A DNA stretch of 64,000 nucleotides, taken from contig JACZJL010000176.1 of NCBI GenBank assembly GCA_014860585.1, forward strand, positions 1 to 64,000, read 5' to 3'. Under the pieces are notes generated by a model. That model searched no databases, was not told the origin of the DNA, and saw nothing but the letters and a program-made list of their open reading frames with translations. The stretch comes from Bacteroidales bacterium. Its GTDB lineage: Bacteria; Bacteroidota; Bacteroidia; Bacteroidales; 4484-276. Both the position numbers and the translations under genes were made by a program. Shown piece after piece: positions 8,194-17,874 of this stretch (positions are counted from its first letter, which is position 1; the number at the start of each line of letters is the position of its first letter).

Positions 8194-8662
8194 TTTGTCA
8201 CATCATAAACTTGAAAACCTGAAAGGCCGTCACGCTGATGCCTTTGCAGATATTCCTGCAAATTATTTCGAGGATTTGCCCGGAAAAATCATGGCCGGAA
8301 TTGAGGAGCATAAGGATCAATCCGGGAAAAGCCTGGGGAGATACACACGGTTTGGGATTGCTGCCGGATTTCTGGTGCTGATTGGTCTCTCTGTTTTTCT
8401 TTTCTTCCGGGATGGAAATGGTAGTTCCAGCCAGCAAATCACCGAGCGTATTAAGGAGGTTGTAGTTCCTGAGGATACAACAGCCGGAATCGTGGATCTT
8501 AAAGATCAACTGGCACTTGTCGTTCCTTACGATACCAATTTCAATCCTGACGAACAAACTGTCGAAACATCGGAAATGATTGATCCATTCGCTGAACTTG
8601 GCGAAATACCACTTGAAGCGCTCATGGAATATTTGAATGAATGGGAAGAATTTGAATTTTAA
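8186..8662 (+). CDS. Single-pass membrane protein, putative anti-sigma factor
   Basis: The start at ATG 8186 overlaps the end of the sigma gene. The 158-residue product has a charged cytoplasmic N-terminus (about 55 residues), one membrane helix (FGIAAGFLVLIGLSVFLFF, near residues 58-76) and an acidic periplasmic tail. Position and topology are those of an anti-sigma factor. It lacks the HxxxCxxC zinc motif of the ZAS class. The role is inferred from context. Confidence 0.6.
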   Translation: MNDLSHHKLENLKGRHADAFADIPANYFEDLPGKIMAGIEEHKDQSGKSLGRYTRFGIAAGFLVLIGLSVFLFFRDGNGSSSQQITERIKEVVVPEDTTAGIVDLKDQLALVVPYDTNFNPDEQTVETSEMIDPFAELGEIPLEALMEYLNEWEEFEF

Positions 8663-8672
8663 AAACAAGGAT

Positions 8673-9158
8673 ATGGAAAAGACATTGTCTTTAACAAAAT
8701 CGTTAATTGTTTTCATTTTTTTATTTATAACCGGAATATTATCAGCGCAGCCAGGTCCCGGACCCCGGCAACAGGAAAAAATTGAGCTGATCAAAACAAG
8801 ATATCTGACAAGGCAAATGCAATTAACAAGCGCCGAAGCAAGGGTATTTTGGCCGGTTTATGATAAGTACCAGGCAAAGCTTGACCAATTAAAAAAAGAT
8901 CGTGAGGACTGGGTGCCTGATTCACCAGATGCTTTTGATACCATGAATGACACCCAGATTGATGCATTGATTGATGGCCGGCTGGCACATGCCGAAGCAG
9001 CTCTCGATGCACGAAAAGACCTGATTAAAGACCTCCGTGAAATCCTGCCTCCACGCAAAGTTGCTATTTTTCTTCGGGCTGAACAACAATTTGCCAAAGA
9101 ACTCCGGGATAGAATTCAGGAAAAACGCGGGCAGCAGTCTCCTCCAGATTCAGATTGA
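8673..9158 (+). CDS. Periplasmic Spy/CpxP-like protein
   Basis: The start is the ATG at 8673, just after AAGGAT and 10 bases after the previous stop; it opens a signal peptide ending near LFITGILSAQ. The mature part is helical and charged (EKIELIKTRYLTRQMQLTSAEARVFWPVYDKYQ...), like the LTxxQ-containing Spy/CpxP-type proteins often encoded with Bacteroidota ECF sigma factors. A chaperone or sensor role in the periplasm is likely but inferred. Confidence 0.6.
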   Translation: MEKTLSLTKSLIVFIFLFITGILSAQPGPGPRQQEKIELIKTRYLTRQMQLTSAEARVFWPVYDKYQAKLDQLKKDREDWVPDSPDAFDTMNDTQIDALIDGRLAHAEAALDARKDLIKDLREILPPRKVAIFLRAEQQFAKELRDRIQEKRGQQSPPDSD

Positions 9159-9240
9159 TTTTTCAGGGTGTTTGCATCTGTTCTCAAGGCCTTTTTCGAA
9201 AATATTTTTTTCCTTTGCATGCCAGTAAATAGCCCTGCAA

Positions 9241-9738
9241 ATGGAAAAAAGACCCAGAATCAAACCGGAATTTACCAACACTGACCAATTCCTCGAAGGT
9301 CTCAGCATAATCACCCTGGTTGGCTTGTGGGCTTTGGTGATTTACGCTTTCTCTATCCTTCCCGAAACAATTCCTGTTCATTTCGACTTAAAAGGACAGC
9401 CGGATGGCTATGGCAGCAAGGCTTCGGTCTTGTTCCTTCCCATCCTTTCAACAGTACTTTTTATCGGATTGACGATCATCAATCGTTACCCTCACATTTT
9501 TAATTACCCGGTAAAAATCACTGCAGAAAATGCCTTGCGCCAATACACCATTGCCACCAGGATGATCAGGGTGTTGAAGCTGATTGTTCTGGGTGTGTTT
9601 TTTTTAATAGAGTTTTTCACGATCCGATCCGCTCTGGGTGCATCAACAGGATTGGGCATTTGGTTTTTACCCTTTATCCTTTGTGTAGTATACATCCCCA
9701 TGGGTTATTTTATTATTCGTGCCTTTCGTCATAAGTGA
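9241..9738 (+). CDS. DUF1648-type membrane protein
   Basis: This 165-residue protein has four predicted membrane helices. The segment SILPETIPVHFDLKGQPDGYGSK after the first helix is the hallmark of the DUF1648 domain also found in SdpI-like immunity proteins. Here the SdpI C-terminal part is missing, so it is a short DUF1648 protein. Function unknown. It sits alone between the ECF operon and the efflux operon. Confidence 0.75.
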   Translation: MEKRPRIKPEFTNTDQFLEGLSIITLVGLWALVIYAFSILPETIPVHFDLKGQPDGYGSKASVLFLPILSTVLFIGLTIINRYPHIFNYPVKITAENALRQYTIATRMIRVLKLIVLGVFFLIEFFTIRSALGASTGLGIWFLPFILCVVYIPMGYFIIRAFRHK

Positions 9739-9824
9739 AGGCATAAATGATTACTTTTGAACCCTTAAAACCTGATCACATCAATGGCTTTGACTGGCCA
9801 CAAAATAATTGAAATTGAAATATC

Positions 9825-12800
9825 ATGTTAGATAGCATTATTAATTTCAGCATCAGGAACAAGCTGATAGTCATCATTTTTACCCTAACAGTAGCAGCGT
9901 TTGGTATTTTTTCGGTCACACGGATTCCAGTGGGAGCCGTTCCCGACATCACCAACAACCAGGTGCAGGTGATCACCGTTTCACCCAATCTTTCGACTCA
10001 GGACATCGAGCAGTTTATCACCTATCCCGTCGAGCTGGAGATGGCCAATCTGCCTGGTGTTGAGGAAATCCGCTCTATCTCCAAGTTTGGGCTGTCGGTG
10101 GTAACGATTGTTTTTGAGGATGCAATGGGCGCCTACCTGCCCCGGCAACTCATCGCCGAGAAGATAAAAGCAGCATCGGCAAACATTCCGGAAGGATTTG
10201 GCACACCGGAAATGGGGCCGATTACCACTGGTCTTGGCGAGATTTATCAATACATCCTCGATGTTAAACCCGGATATGAAAACCGTTACACTACCATGGA
10301 GCTTCGCACACTTCAGGATTGGGTAGTAAAACGGCAGCTTTCAGGAATTCCGGGAGTTATCGAAGTAAATACATGGGGTGGATTTCTCAAACAGTACGAA
10401 GTTTCCATTGATCCGCAGAAAATCCGGAGCATGGATATTTCTATCCTCGAGATTTATGAGGCACTGGTAAAAAATAACAGCGTTTCGGGCGGCGCCTACA
10501 TCGAAAAGCAAAACCAGAGCTATTTTATCCGTGGTGACGGCTTATTGAAATCAGTTGAAGATATTGAACAGGTGGTCGTAAAGAAGAACGGGAATGTTCC
10601 TGTGCTGATCGGAGATATTGCAGAAGTCAGGCTTGGTTATGCCAATCGTTTTGGGGCAATTACTGCCAACGGGGATGGGGAAAAAATCCTCGGTCAGATC
10701 ATGATGCTGAAGGATGCCAACTCCAAGGAAGTGATCACAGCAGTGAAAAAGCGGGTGGAAGAGGTGCAAAAGAACCTGCCGGAAGGTGTTTTTATCAATC
10801 CGATTGTTGACCGCAGTGAATTGATTGCCAGAACCTCCTTTACAGTATTTGAAAATTTAATTCTTGGGTGCCTAATCGTGATTTTTGCGGTTATTCTTCT
10901 TCTCGGGAATATCCGGCCGGCACTCGTCATTTCGTCCATCATCCCGTTGTCGCTGCTGTTTACCATTTCGGTGATGTACCTGCTGGGCGCCGATGCCAAC
11001 CTGATGAGTCTTGGAGCACTCGACTTCGGGATTATCATTGATGGGGCAGTGATTATTGTCGAATACACCGCAGTAAGGATCACAACCCGGCGAAATCAAC
11101 TGGAGCAGTTTGAGGGCGACGATAAGCAGGCTCTTTTGGATAAACTGAGTTTTGAAGGAGCATCAAAAATGATGAACTCCGCCATTTTCGGCCAGGTTAT
11201 CATCCTGGTAGTTTTAATCCCGATTTTTGTGTTAAGTGGTGTTGAAGGGAAGATGTTTCGCCCGATGGCACTCTCTTTCAGCCTCGCTATTGTGGGCGCC
11301 ATGATTTTCGGATTAACATGGCTACCCGTCATTTCTTCGATGTACCTGAAACCTCAGAAAGAAGATAAAAAGAACCTTTCAACCTGGCTGATAGGAATAC
11401 TTTACAAGTCCTATTGTCCGGTAATCCGGTGGTCCTACGATCACAAAAAGATCGTATTAAGCCTGGCATTAGTATCGCTGGTTTTTACAGTGTTTCTTTT
11501 TTCGAAAATGGGGGCAGAGTTCGTCCCAACCCTTGACGAAGGTGATTTTGTGATTCAGCCTGTTTTAAAAACCGGTACTTCACTTTCCAAAACAGTGGAA
11601 ATGACCACCCAAATGGAAAAAATTCTGATGGACAATTTCTCTGAAATTGAACAGATTGTCTGCCGTATCGGGGCAGCCGAGGTGCCAACCGATCCGATGT
11701 CAATGGAGGAGATTGACATGATCATCAAGCTGAAACCCCGAAAACAGTGGGTAATAACAAAAAATAAAGAGGAATTGGCAGGGCATTTCAAGGAAGCCCT
11801 GTCGGTGATTCCCGGCGTGGAGTATGAGTTTACCCAGCCGATCGAGATGCGGTTCAATGAATTGATCACCGGAGTGAGGGCGGACATTGCCATTAAAGTC
11901 TTTGGTGAAGATTTGGACTACCTGAGCAAAATTGCCGGTGAAATCAAGCACCTGGTCGAAGAAATCCCAGGCGCTGCAGATGTTATTCTCGAAAAGACCG
12001 CAGGACTTCCCCAGATGAGTGTGAACTACGACCGGCAAAAAATTGCGCTATATGGTCTTAGCATCGAAGAACTGAACCGGAATCTCGCAATGGCTTTTGG
12101 CGGAGAGATCGCCGGTAGTGTTTTTGAAGGAGAAAAACGGTTTGACCTGGTTGTCAGATACCATAGCGATTACCGGACTGACATTGAAAACATCAGGGGA
12201 TTGAGCATTCCATTGCCGAACGGAAGTTTTATACCTGTGAGTGAAGTGGCGGATATTGAATACAGTACCGGACCGGCAAAAATTTCCCGCGACAACACCC
12301 ACCGCCGGGTGGTGGTAAGCGTAAATGTGCGCAACAGAGACCTGCAATCTGTAGTCACAGATATTCAACAGGTTATTGATGAAAATATCAGACTGAAAAC
12401 CGGGTATTATATTTCCTACGGGGGACAGTTCGAAAACCTGCAAAACGCAACGCGCAGGCTGCAATTGGCCGTTCCTGTGTCGCTGCTGCTGATTTTCATC
12501 TTCCTGCATTTTGCCTTCAAATCGCTCAAAGATGCCATGATGATTTTCTCGGCCATCCCACTTGCCACGGTTGGAGGTGTACTTCTACTGTGGCTGAGAG
12601 GCATGCCGTTCAGCGTGTCGGCAGGAATTGGATTCATTGCACTTTTCGGGGTTGCAGTGCTCAATGGCATTGTGCTTATCGAGCACCTGAAAGCACTGCA
12701 TGAAAATGGGATGACCGACATGCGTGAACTCATCCTAAGAGGAACACGCGAGCGACTCCGTCCGGTAGTGATCACCGCTGCCGCAGCTGCCCTCGGTTTT

Positions 12801-14171
12801 CTGCCAATGGCCATTTCAACTTCTGCCGGCGCCGAAGTGCAACGACCACTCGCAACAGTTGTAATCGGCGGACTTTTCACCTCCACACTGCTCACCATGG
12901 TGGCCTTGCCGCTGCTTTATGCCATTCTTAGCAATATTACCGGTTTTGATATGAAAAAACTAAAATTCACACGCACAGCAAAACACTTTCTCGTTCTGGT
13001 ATTCATTCTGCCTTCAACCATGTTATTTGCACAGCAGCCCAATTCGCTTACGCTCGATCAGGCCATCGAGACTGCATTGAGAAACAACCGGCAGGTTAAA
13101 GCATCCGCTCTTAACGTGGAACAAACCAAAGCGCTGGTTCCTTCTGCTTTCCAGATTGACAAGCTGGGTGTTTATTACGAATACGACCAGAACAATATGG
13201 CTGAAAATGGTTACCCCCTCGGTGTGCTTGGAGTTGAGCAGGGATTTGCTTTCCCGACTGTTTATACCTCCATGCGGAAAGCCAATGAGATTGAAGTTTC
13301 CATTGCCTCTTCCGGGCTGGAAATTCAACAATTGGATCTTTCAAGAAAGGTGTCCCAGCAATATTACCACATCATTTTCCTGATGAATAAACTTGCAGAA
13401 TTTGAACTGGTTGACAGCCTTTTCATTCGTTATACGCGGGCATCTGAACTTAAGCTGGAGCAAGGCATTATTGGTCAGTTGGAGTTTTTAAACGCCTCAG
13501 CTTATCACCAGCGTATTAGAACCCGGATGCGACAATTGCAGCATGATCTGACCATTGCCAATGACTATCTTGGCGCACTGATGCAATCCGACAGCGCTTT
13601 TATCATCGCATTTCAGCCACTTGAAGTGTTGACGCCACCTGCAGATCCAACGGTTTATAATCCGGGATTGCGCCTCCTCCAGGAAAATATCAGGCATCAG
13701 GATGCCATGGTCAATGTGGAACGCAACCGGTTACTGCCCGATCTAAACCTGGGATATTTCAATGGAACCAACCGCTATGAAGGAGCAGACAACTATTATG
13801 GCTATACAATTGGACTTGGTGTTCCACTATTTTTCGGAGAGCAGAAATCGAAAATTAAGTCCGGGAAAATTGCTGTGGAAGTGGCTCAGCTTCAGTTTGA
13901 AAATTATCAGAAGCAACTCGATAATCGTAAACTGCAACTTCAGAATGAGTTGGTTAAATACCGTGAAGCCATTGACGTATATATGGGATCGGGTGAAGAG
14001 CTTTTCCGGCTACTTTACAATGCGGCAGATCGTAGTTTCTCTCTGGGTCAGATTAACTACTTCCAATACCTGCAAAGCCTCGAAAATGCCATCGAAATTA
14101 AAACAGATTATCTCGAAAATGTATCTGCTTACAATCAGATTGTCATCGAATTGAAGTATTTATCGCTATAA
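9825..14171 (+). CDS. czcA: CzcA/CusA-type heavy-metal RND pump fused to a TolC-like domain
   Basis: The 1448-residue product joins two parts. Residues 1-1040 are a heavy-metal-efflux RND pump with 12 membrane helices and the proton-relay segment GALDFGIIIDGAVIIVE at about 396-412. Residues 1060-1448 are a TolC-type outer-membrane channel (SLTLDQAIETALRNNRQV, two coiled-coil halves). Between them, at Met1043, lies MKKLKFTRTAKHFLVLVFIL..., which looks like a signal peptide in frame with the pump. Such fusions recur in Bacteroidota, so the frame is probably right; cleavage or an internal start could still separate the parts. The adaptor gene follows 11 bases later. The pump is driven by proton flow and exports metal cations such as Cu, Ag, Co, Zn or Cd; which metal is not clear. 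Confidence 0.9.
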   Translation: MLDSIINFSIRNKLIVIIFTLTVAAFGIFSVTRIPVGAVPDITNNQVQVITVSPNLSTQDIEQFITYPVELEMANLPGVEEIRSISKFGLSVVTIVFEDAMGAYLPRQLIAEKIKAASANIPEGFGTPEMGPITTGLGEIYQYILDVKPGYENRYTTMELRTLQDWVVKRQLSGIPGVIEVNTWGGFLKQYEVSIDPQKIRSMDISILEIYEALVKNNSVSGGAYIEKQNQSYFIRGDGLLKSVEDIEQVVVKKNGNVPVLIGDIAEVRLGYANRFGAITANGDGEKILGQIMMLKDANSKEVITAVKKRVEEVQKNLPEGVFINPIVDRSELIARTSFTVFENLILGCLIVIFAVILLLGNIRPALVISSIIPLSLLFTISVMYLLGADANLMSLGALDFGIIIDGAVIIVEYTAVRITTRRNQLEQFEGDDKQALLDKLSFEGASKMMNSAIFGQVIILVVLIPIFVLSGVEGKMFRPMALSFSLAIVGAMIFGLTWLPVISSMYLKPQKEDKKNLSTWLIGILYKSYCPVIRWSYDHKKIVLSLALVSLVFTVFLFSKMGAEFVPTLDEGDFVIQPVLKTGTSLSKTVEMTTQMEKILMDNFSEIEQIVCRIGAAEVPTDPMSMEEIDMIIKLKPRKQWVITKNKEELAGHFKEALSVIPGVEYEFTQPIEMRFNELITGVRADIAIKVFGEDLDYLSKIAGEIKHLVEEIPGAADVILEKTAGLPQMSVNYDRQKIALYGLSIEELNRNLAMAFGGEIAGSVFEGEKRFDLVVRYHSDYRTDIENIRGLSIPLPNGSFIPVSEVADIEYSTGPAKISRDNTHRRVVVSVNVRNRDLQSVVTDIQQVIDENIRLKTGYYISYGGQFENLQNATRRLQLAVPVSLLLIFIFLHFAFKSLKDAMMIFSAIPLATVGGVLLLWLRGMPFSVSAGIGFIALFGVAVLNGIVLIEHLKALHENGMTDMRELILRGTRERLRPVVITAAAAALGFLPMAISTSAGAEVQRPLATVVIGGLFTSTLLTMVALPLLYAILSNITGFDMKKLKFTRTAKHFLVLVFILPSTMLFAQQPNSLTLDQAIETALRNNRQVKASALNVEQTKALVPSAFQIDKLGVYYEYDQNNMAENGYPLGVLGVEQGFAFPTVYTSMRKANEIEVSIASSGLEIQQLDLSRKVSQQYYHIIFLMNKLAEFELVDSLFIRYTRASELKLEQGIIGQLEFLNASAYHQRIRTRMRQLQHDLTIANDYLGALMQSDSAFIIAFQPLEVLTPPADPTVYNPGLRLLQENIRHQDAMVNVERNRLLPDLNLGYFNGTNRYEGADNYYGYTIGLGVPLFFGEQKSKIKSGKIAVEVAQLQFENYQKQLDNRKLQLQNELVKYREAIDVYMGSGEELFRLLYNAADRSFSLGQINYFQYLQSLENAIEIKTDYLENVSAYNQIVIELKYLSL

Positions 14172-14182
14172 AAAATATCCTT

Positions 14183-15313
14183 ATGAGAAAATATCAGATT
14201 TTTCAAATTTGTTCCCTCTTTACTTTTCTTTTGTTTTTTGCAGGTTGTAGCAATCAGACTGTTACAACAGATCAGGAAGATACTAAAAATCAGATGGTCG
14301 TTGTTACCAAAATCCAGTTTGCGCATGAAAATATGGAAATTGGACAGCCAATGATAAAGCTGTTTGAAAAAAGTATCAGGGTCAGAGGTATCATAGATTC
14401 GCCAACCGACGGAAAAGCTCAGGTAAGCACTTTTGTTCCGGGGTTAATAAAGAATGTCAGCGTCAATTTTGGAGAAAAAGTAAGCAGAGGCCAGCTGTTA
14501 TGCCAGATAGACAGCAAAGAGATCATTACACTTCAACAGGATTATATTGAGAGTGCGGCAAAACTTCAGGTACTTGAGAAACAATACCAGGGGGCAAAGG
14601 TGCTTTACGAAGAAAAAGTTGCCTCTGAGCTCGATTTCCTGACTGCAGAGAGTAACTTCAATATCGAGAGAGCTCGCTACAACGCGCTGAAAGCAAAGCT
14701 CACACTGATCAATCTTAATCCGGCAGAGGTAGAAAAGGGGAAGATTTCGCAAACGGTCAGTATCTTCTCACCCATCAATGGATATATCACGCAACATCAT
14801 TGCACAAACGGCATGAATGTAGAAACCAATTCCTTTCTCATGGAGATTGTTGATCAGAACAAGTCATTTGTGAAACTGTTTGTTTTTCAAAAAGATGTCC
14901 CTTTTCTGCAACAGGGGCAAACGGTTCGTTTCTTTGCTCCATCACTCAAAGAAGTGGTTTACAACGGCAAACTAAGTATGATCAGTAAGTCAACGGATGT
15001 AGAGACCAATTCGGTGTTATGTACTGCCGATATAACCGGAAGCGATCATGCAGGATTGATAATCGGGCAAAACATCGAAGTGGATATTGTTACCAGGGCA
15101 ATTGAAACTTTATGCGTTCCGGAAGAAGCCATCCATGCTGTGGATGACCGGAATTATTTACTGATTAAGGTGGATGAAGATCAGGAGAACCTCTACTTTC
15201 AGAAAGTCGAAGTTCAGGCCGGTTCAGTTTTCGATGGCTGGACGGAACTTATTGATTTTGAAGATCAAAAAAATATTTTACTCAGGGGTGGATACAACCT
15301 GATCATTGATTGA
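14183..15313 (+). CDS. RND efflux periplasmic adaptor (CusB/HlyD type)
   Basis: This 376-residue lipoprotein (signal ending FLLFFAGC) has the order of a membrane fusion protein: biotinyl-lipoyl-like half (STFVPGLIKNVSVNFGEKVSRGQLLCQI), alpha-hairpin coiled coil at about residues 110-180, second lipoyl half (SIFSPINGYITQHHCTNG) and beta-barrel (VFQKDVPFLQQGQTVRF). It starts 11 bases after the pump gene and completes a tripartite metal-efflux system. Confidence 0.9.
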   Translation: MRKYQIFQICSLFTFLLFFAGCSNQTVTTDQEDTKNQMVVVTKIQFAHENMEIGQPMIKLFEKSIRVRGIIDSPTDGKAQVSTFVPGLIKNVSVNFGEKVSRGQLLCQIDSKEIITLQQDYIESAAKLQVLEKQYQGAKVLYEEKVASELDFLTAESNFNIERARYNALKAKLTLINLNPAEVEKGKISQTVSIFSPINGYITQHHCTNGMNVETNSFLMEIVDQNKSFVKLFVFQKDVPFLQQGQTVRFFAPSLKEVVYNGKLSMISKSTDVETNSVLCTADITGSDHAGLIIGQNIEVDIVTRAIETLCVPEEAIHAVDDRNYLLIKVDEDQENLYFQKVEVQAGSVFDGWTELIDFEDQKNILLRGGYNLIID

Positions 15314-15338
15314 TTTACTTTGCATTTTATTTCAAACT

Positions 15339-16253
15339 ATGGACTGCAATCAAATTATCAGCGAGATTTATAACGAAGTCAAAGCTACAAGCCCTGATGG
15401 CAAGGTGGCTGACTATATTCCTGAACTGGCAAAAGTTGATCCTGGAAAGTTCGGAATCGCCCTGTTAACTGCCAAAGGCGAATCCCACGCCATTGGCGAT
15501 GTTGATGAAAAATTCTCCATCCAGAGCATTTGCAAGGTATTTTTGCTTTCGATGGCTTTCTCAGCCATCGGCGATGATCTTTGGCAACGAGTAGGCGTCG
15601 AGCCGTCGGGTAATCCTTTTAATTCGATTATTCAACTGGAATATGAGAAAGGTAAACCTCGTAACCCCTTGATCAACCCCGGCGCCCATGTGATGTGCGA
15701 CATTCTGCTGACTGAGCTGGAAGATCCGTATGAAGCGCTGCTCGATTTTGTCAGGAAAATAAGTGGAAACCGCCAGGTGGAATACAATGAGAAAGTTGCG
15801 GCATCTGAAAAGAAACTGGGGTTCCGCAATGCCTCGCTGATCAACATGATGAAATCCTACGGTAACATCCAAAATCATGTGGATGCCGTGCTGGATTTTT
15901 ATTACCACGCCTGTTCCATCGAACTGACTTGCCGCCAGTTGGCCAAAGCATTTCTCCCTTTTGCCAACCTTTCTGTTCCTTTCGATTATGCCGGTGTCAC
16001 GCTCACAAAAAGTCAGATTAAACGCATGAACGCCATCATGCTTTGTTGCGGTTTTTACGACGAATCAGGTGAGTTTGCCTTTGAAGTTGGTTTGCCCGGC
16101 AAAAGCGGCGTCGGTGGCGGTATTGCTGCCATCAACCCCAATCAATACAGCGTGGTTACCTGGAGTCCCAGAATAAATGAAAAAGGAAATTCGGTGTACG
16201 GGATGAGGGCACTTGAACTGCTGACTACAAAGACGGAGAATTCGATATTTTAA
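15339..16253 (+). CDS. glsA: Glutaminase A
   Basis: I start at the ATG at 15339 (MDCNQIISEIYNEV...), giving 304 residues, the usual length. The serine beta-lactamase-like glutaminase signature is present: the SxxK catalytic motif in FSIQSICKVF, INPGAHVM, and the GLPGKSGVGGG loop near the C-terminus. It converts L-glutamine to glutamate and ammonia. It follows the efflux adaptor by 25 bases, but no functional link is evident. Confidence 0.93.
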   Translation: MDCNQIISEIYNEVKATSPDGKVADYIPELAKVDPGKFGIALLTAKGESHAIGDVDEKFSIQSICKVFLLSMAFSAIGDDLWQRVGVEPSGNPFNSIIQLEYEKGKPRNPLINPGAHVMCDILLTELEDPYEALLDFVRKISGNRQVEYNEKVAASEKKLGFRNASLINMMKSYGNIQNHVDAVLDFYYHACSIELTCRQLAKAFLPFANLSVPFDYAGVTLTKSQIKRMNAIMLCCGFYDESGEFAFEVGLPGKSGVGGGIAAINPNQYSVVTWSPRINEKGNSVYGMRALELLTTKTENSIF

Positions 16254-16301
16254 TTTTATTCCTTATTAACTTCCGTTCTCTCTGAGCTTTAGCCTGAATA
16301 T

Positions 16302-16459
16302 TTCTATTTAGTACTTGCCAGAAAACTCTTAATGTTGAAAATCATTGTTTGCCCACCCCTTAAGGGAGCAATGATTTTCAACGATTTACTCCCTTTAGGG
16401 CGGGGTAATTAAATCGTTGAAAATCATATTAAGGGTGTTTTCTGGCAAGTTCTATTTAG
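16302..16459. mobile_element. MITE-like element with terminal inverted repeats and target duplication
   Basis: The body is about 16312-16450 and is flanked by the direct repeat TTCTATTTAG (16302-16311 and 16450-16459, sharing one base with the end). Its ends are inverted repeats: ACTTGCCAGAAAAC-CTTAAT on the left and its complement on the right. Inside lie further inverted arms (GAAAATCAT with ATGATTTTC; CCCCTTAAGGGAG with CTCCCTTTAGGGCGGGG). It has no coding capacity. This is the picture of a non-autonomous miniature transposable element. Half-copies of its right end lie at 28305-28336 and 29888-29918. Confidence 0.7.
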
Positions 16460-16486
16460 GTGCTTATCTTGCATCCCATAAATGAT

Positions 16487-16494
16487 TACCTTTG
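16487..16494 (+). promoter_or_regulatory. -7 promoter element TACCTTTG
   Basis: TACCTTTG fits the Bacteroidota -7 consensus TAnnTTTG and lies 22 bases before the start codon of the next gene. The -33 element is weak. The MITE-like element ends just upstream. Confidence 0.45.
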
Positions 16495-16516
16495 CCCAAA
16501 CTTAAATCCAATTTTT

Positions 16517-16915
16517 ATGGAAGAAAACAATCAAAACGGGCAAACCAAACCCAAAAGAACCAAAGCTGCAGAAAAACCTGAAGTAGCCGCAAAGGAGACG
16601 ATCGTCGAAAATGCCTGTCGCGCAAAGGTGAAAGAATTGATTTCGGCCCAAAAAAATGAGCTTGATGCAAAGCAAATTGCTCTCGAGCAGATGATGTTTA
16701 ACCTGGAAGAATTGAACCAACGCCGTGAATTAGCCAAAAGAGCATTGAAAAAGGCCAAAGGCAATAAATTGGGAAAGAAAAAGCTCGGATTGATCATCGA
16801 TGACCTCAAAGCGATAAAAGAGGAGCGCAAGTTGCTGAAGCAATTAATCAAATCCAACACCAGGAAGGCTGAAGATCTTACATCACTGATCCTTTTACTC
16901 GAAACCATTGCCTAA
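16517..16915 (+). CDS. Lys/Glu-rich coiled-coil protein of unknown function
   Basis: The start is the ATG at 16517, just after the -7 element; the open frame upstream runs into the MITE-like element. The 132-residue product has a polar N-terminus rich in Asn, Lys and Ala (about 35 residues), followed by long amphipathic helices likely to form a coiled coil, with no signal peptide or membrane helix. I recognise no family. It may be co-transcribed with the CHAD gene 20 bases downstream. Confidence 0.6.
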   Translation: MEENNQNGQTKPKRTKAAEKPEVAAKETIVENACRAKVKELISAQKNELDAKQIALEQMMFNLEELNQRRELAKRALKKAKGNKLGKKKLGLIIDDLKAIKEERKLLKQLIKSNTRKAEDLTSLILLLETIA

Positions 16916-16935
16916 CCAACAGTGCATTTAAGGCT

Positions 16936-17829
16936 ATGTCTGCCCAAAACAACATCAGTTTATATAACTTTCTCGACCGGCAGATTGAACTTTTTAAAGG
17001 AAACTTTCTGACCACACGTGCTTCCATGGATCAGGAAGCCATCCACCAAATGCGGGTAGCCGTGAAAAAGATCAATGCCATTTACAAACTCAAAAAGCAC
17101 ATTGATTTTCCGGTAACTATTGACAAGAAACTCTTTGATATCATCAGTGCAATATATGGTAGTTCTGGTAAACTGAGGGATGTACAACTACAGCATAACC
17201 TGTTGTATCACTACCGGAAAGAACTGAAGTTTGGATTTACTGCCTTGCAGGTTTTACTCAATGAATCTGAAACTGAACTTGAAGAGCAATTAATGAGCGT
17301 GGTCGCTGAGATTGATCCTGCCAGCCTTGAAGCAGCCTCCCAAAGTTCAGGGTTGCCAGAAAATCTTCAAAACCTTGCCGGTATTGAAAGAGAAAGTATA
17401 ATATTTATCTACAGGAAAATTGAGAAGATAGAAAAACTGATGCTGCTCATTCAAAATGAGAAGTTTGTCCATGAACTGCGGAAGCAGGTAAAACAATTGT
17501 TTTTCGTTTTGCAGTTCCTGCACAGCCATTTCCCTGAAAGCACTTTTGGCAATTATGATTTGAAGCCCTTTCAACTGGTTGGGGACAGGCTTGGCCAATG
17601 GAACGACCGCAGCATGTTCATCCAACGAATTAATGCGTTCGTTGCACTTCAGGAACCAAATTTTATCAGCGAAAATGCCGAGTATTATCTATTACTCAAA
17701 AGTGTTGAGGATGATAAGCGCAGCCTGTTAAAGAATGTTGATCTGATGCTCTATATGGAGATGATCAACCTAAAGGCACTTTTTCCCGAAACAGATGGAA
17801 GTAACCAGGTTGAAATTCCAAAAAATTAA
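16936..17829 (+). CDS. CHAD domain protein
   Basis: This 297-residue helical protein carries the CHAD signature near its start (EAIHQMRVAVKKINAIYKL, His and basic residues on one helix face) and a second repeat after the middle (KFVHELRKQVKQLFFVLQFL). CHAD domains are helical bundles that bind polyphosphate. No CYTH domain is attached. The function is probably polyphosphate binding, but the partner is unknown. Confidence 0.8.
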   Translation: MSAQNNISLYNFLDRQIELFKGNFLTTRASMDQEAIHQMRVAVKKINAIYKLKKHIDFPVTIDKKLFDIISAIYGSSGKLRDVQLQHNLLYHYRKELKFGFTALQVLLNESETELEEQLMSVVAEIDPASLEAASQSSGLPENLQNLAGIERESIIFIYRKIEKIEKLMLLIQNEKFVHELRKQVKQLFFVLQFLHSHFPESTFGNYDLKPFQLVGDRLGQWNDRSMFIQRINAFVALQEPNFISENAEYYLLLKSVEDDKRSLLKNVDLMLYMEMINLKALFPETDGSNQVEIPKN

Positions 17830-17874
17830 TCCTAACCTGGTTAAAATAGAAATTTCAAAAAACAAAAAACAAAT

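Noticed and set aside
8198-8794. 198-residue frame on the minus strand across the sigma operon
   Set aside because: It is antisense to the anti-sigma and periplasmic genes, whose starts, overlaps and motifs are convincing.
12951-14171. Separate TolC gene starting at Met1043 of the RND fusion
   Set aside because: The frame is continuous with the pump with no stop or gap, and such fusions occur in Bacteroidota. I kept one gene and noted the alternative.
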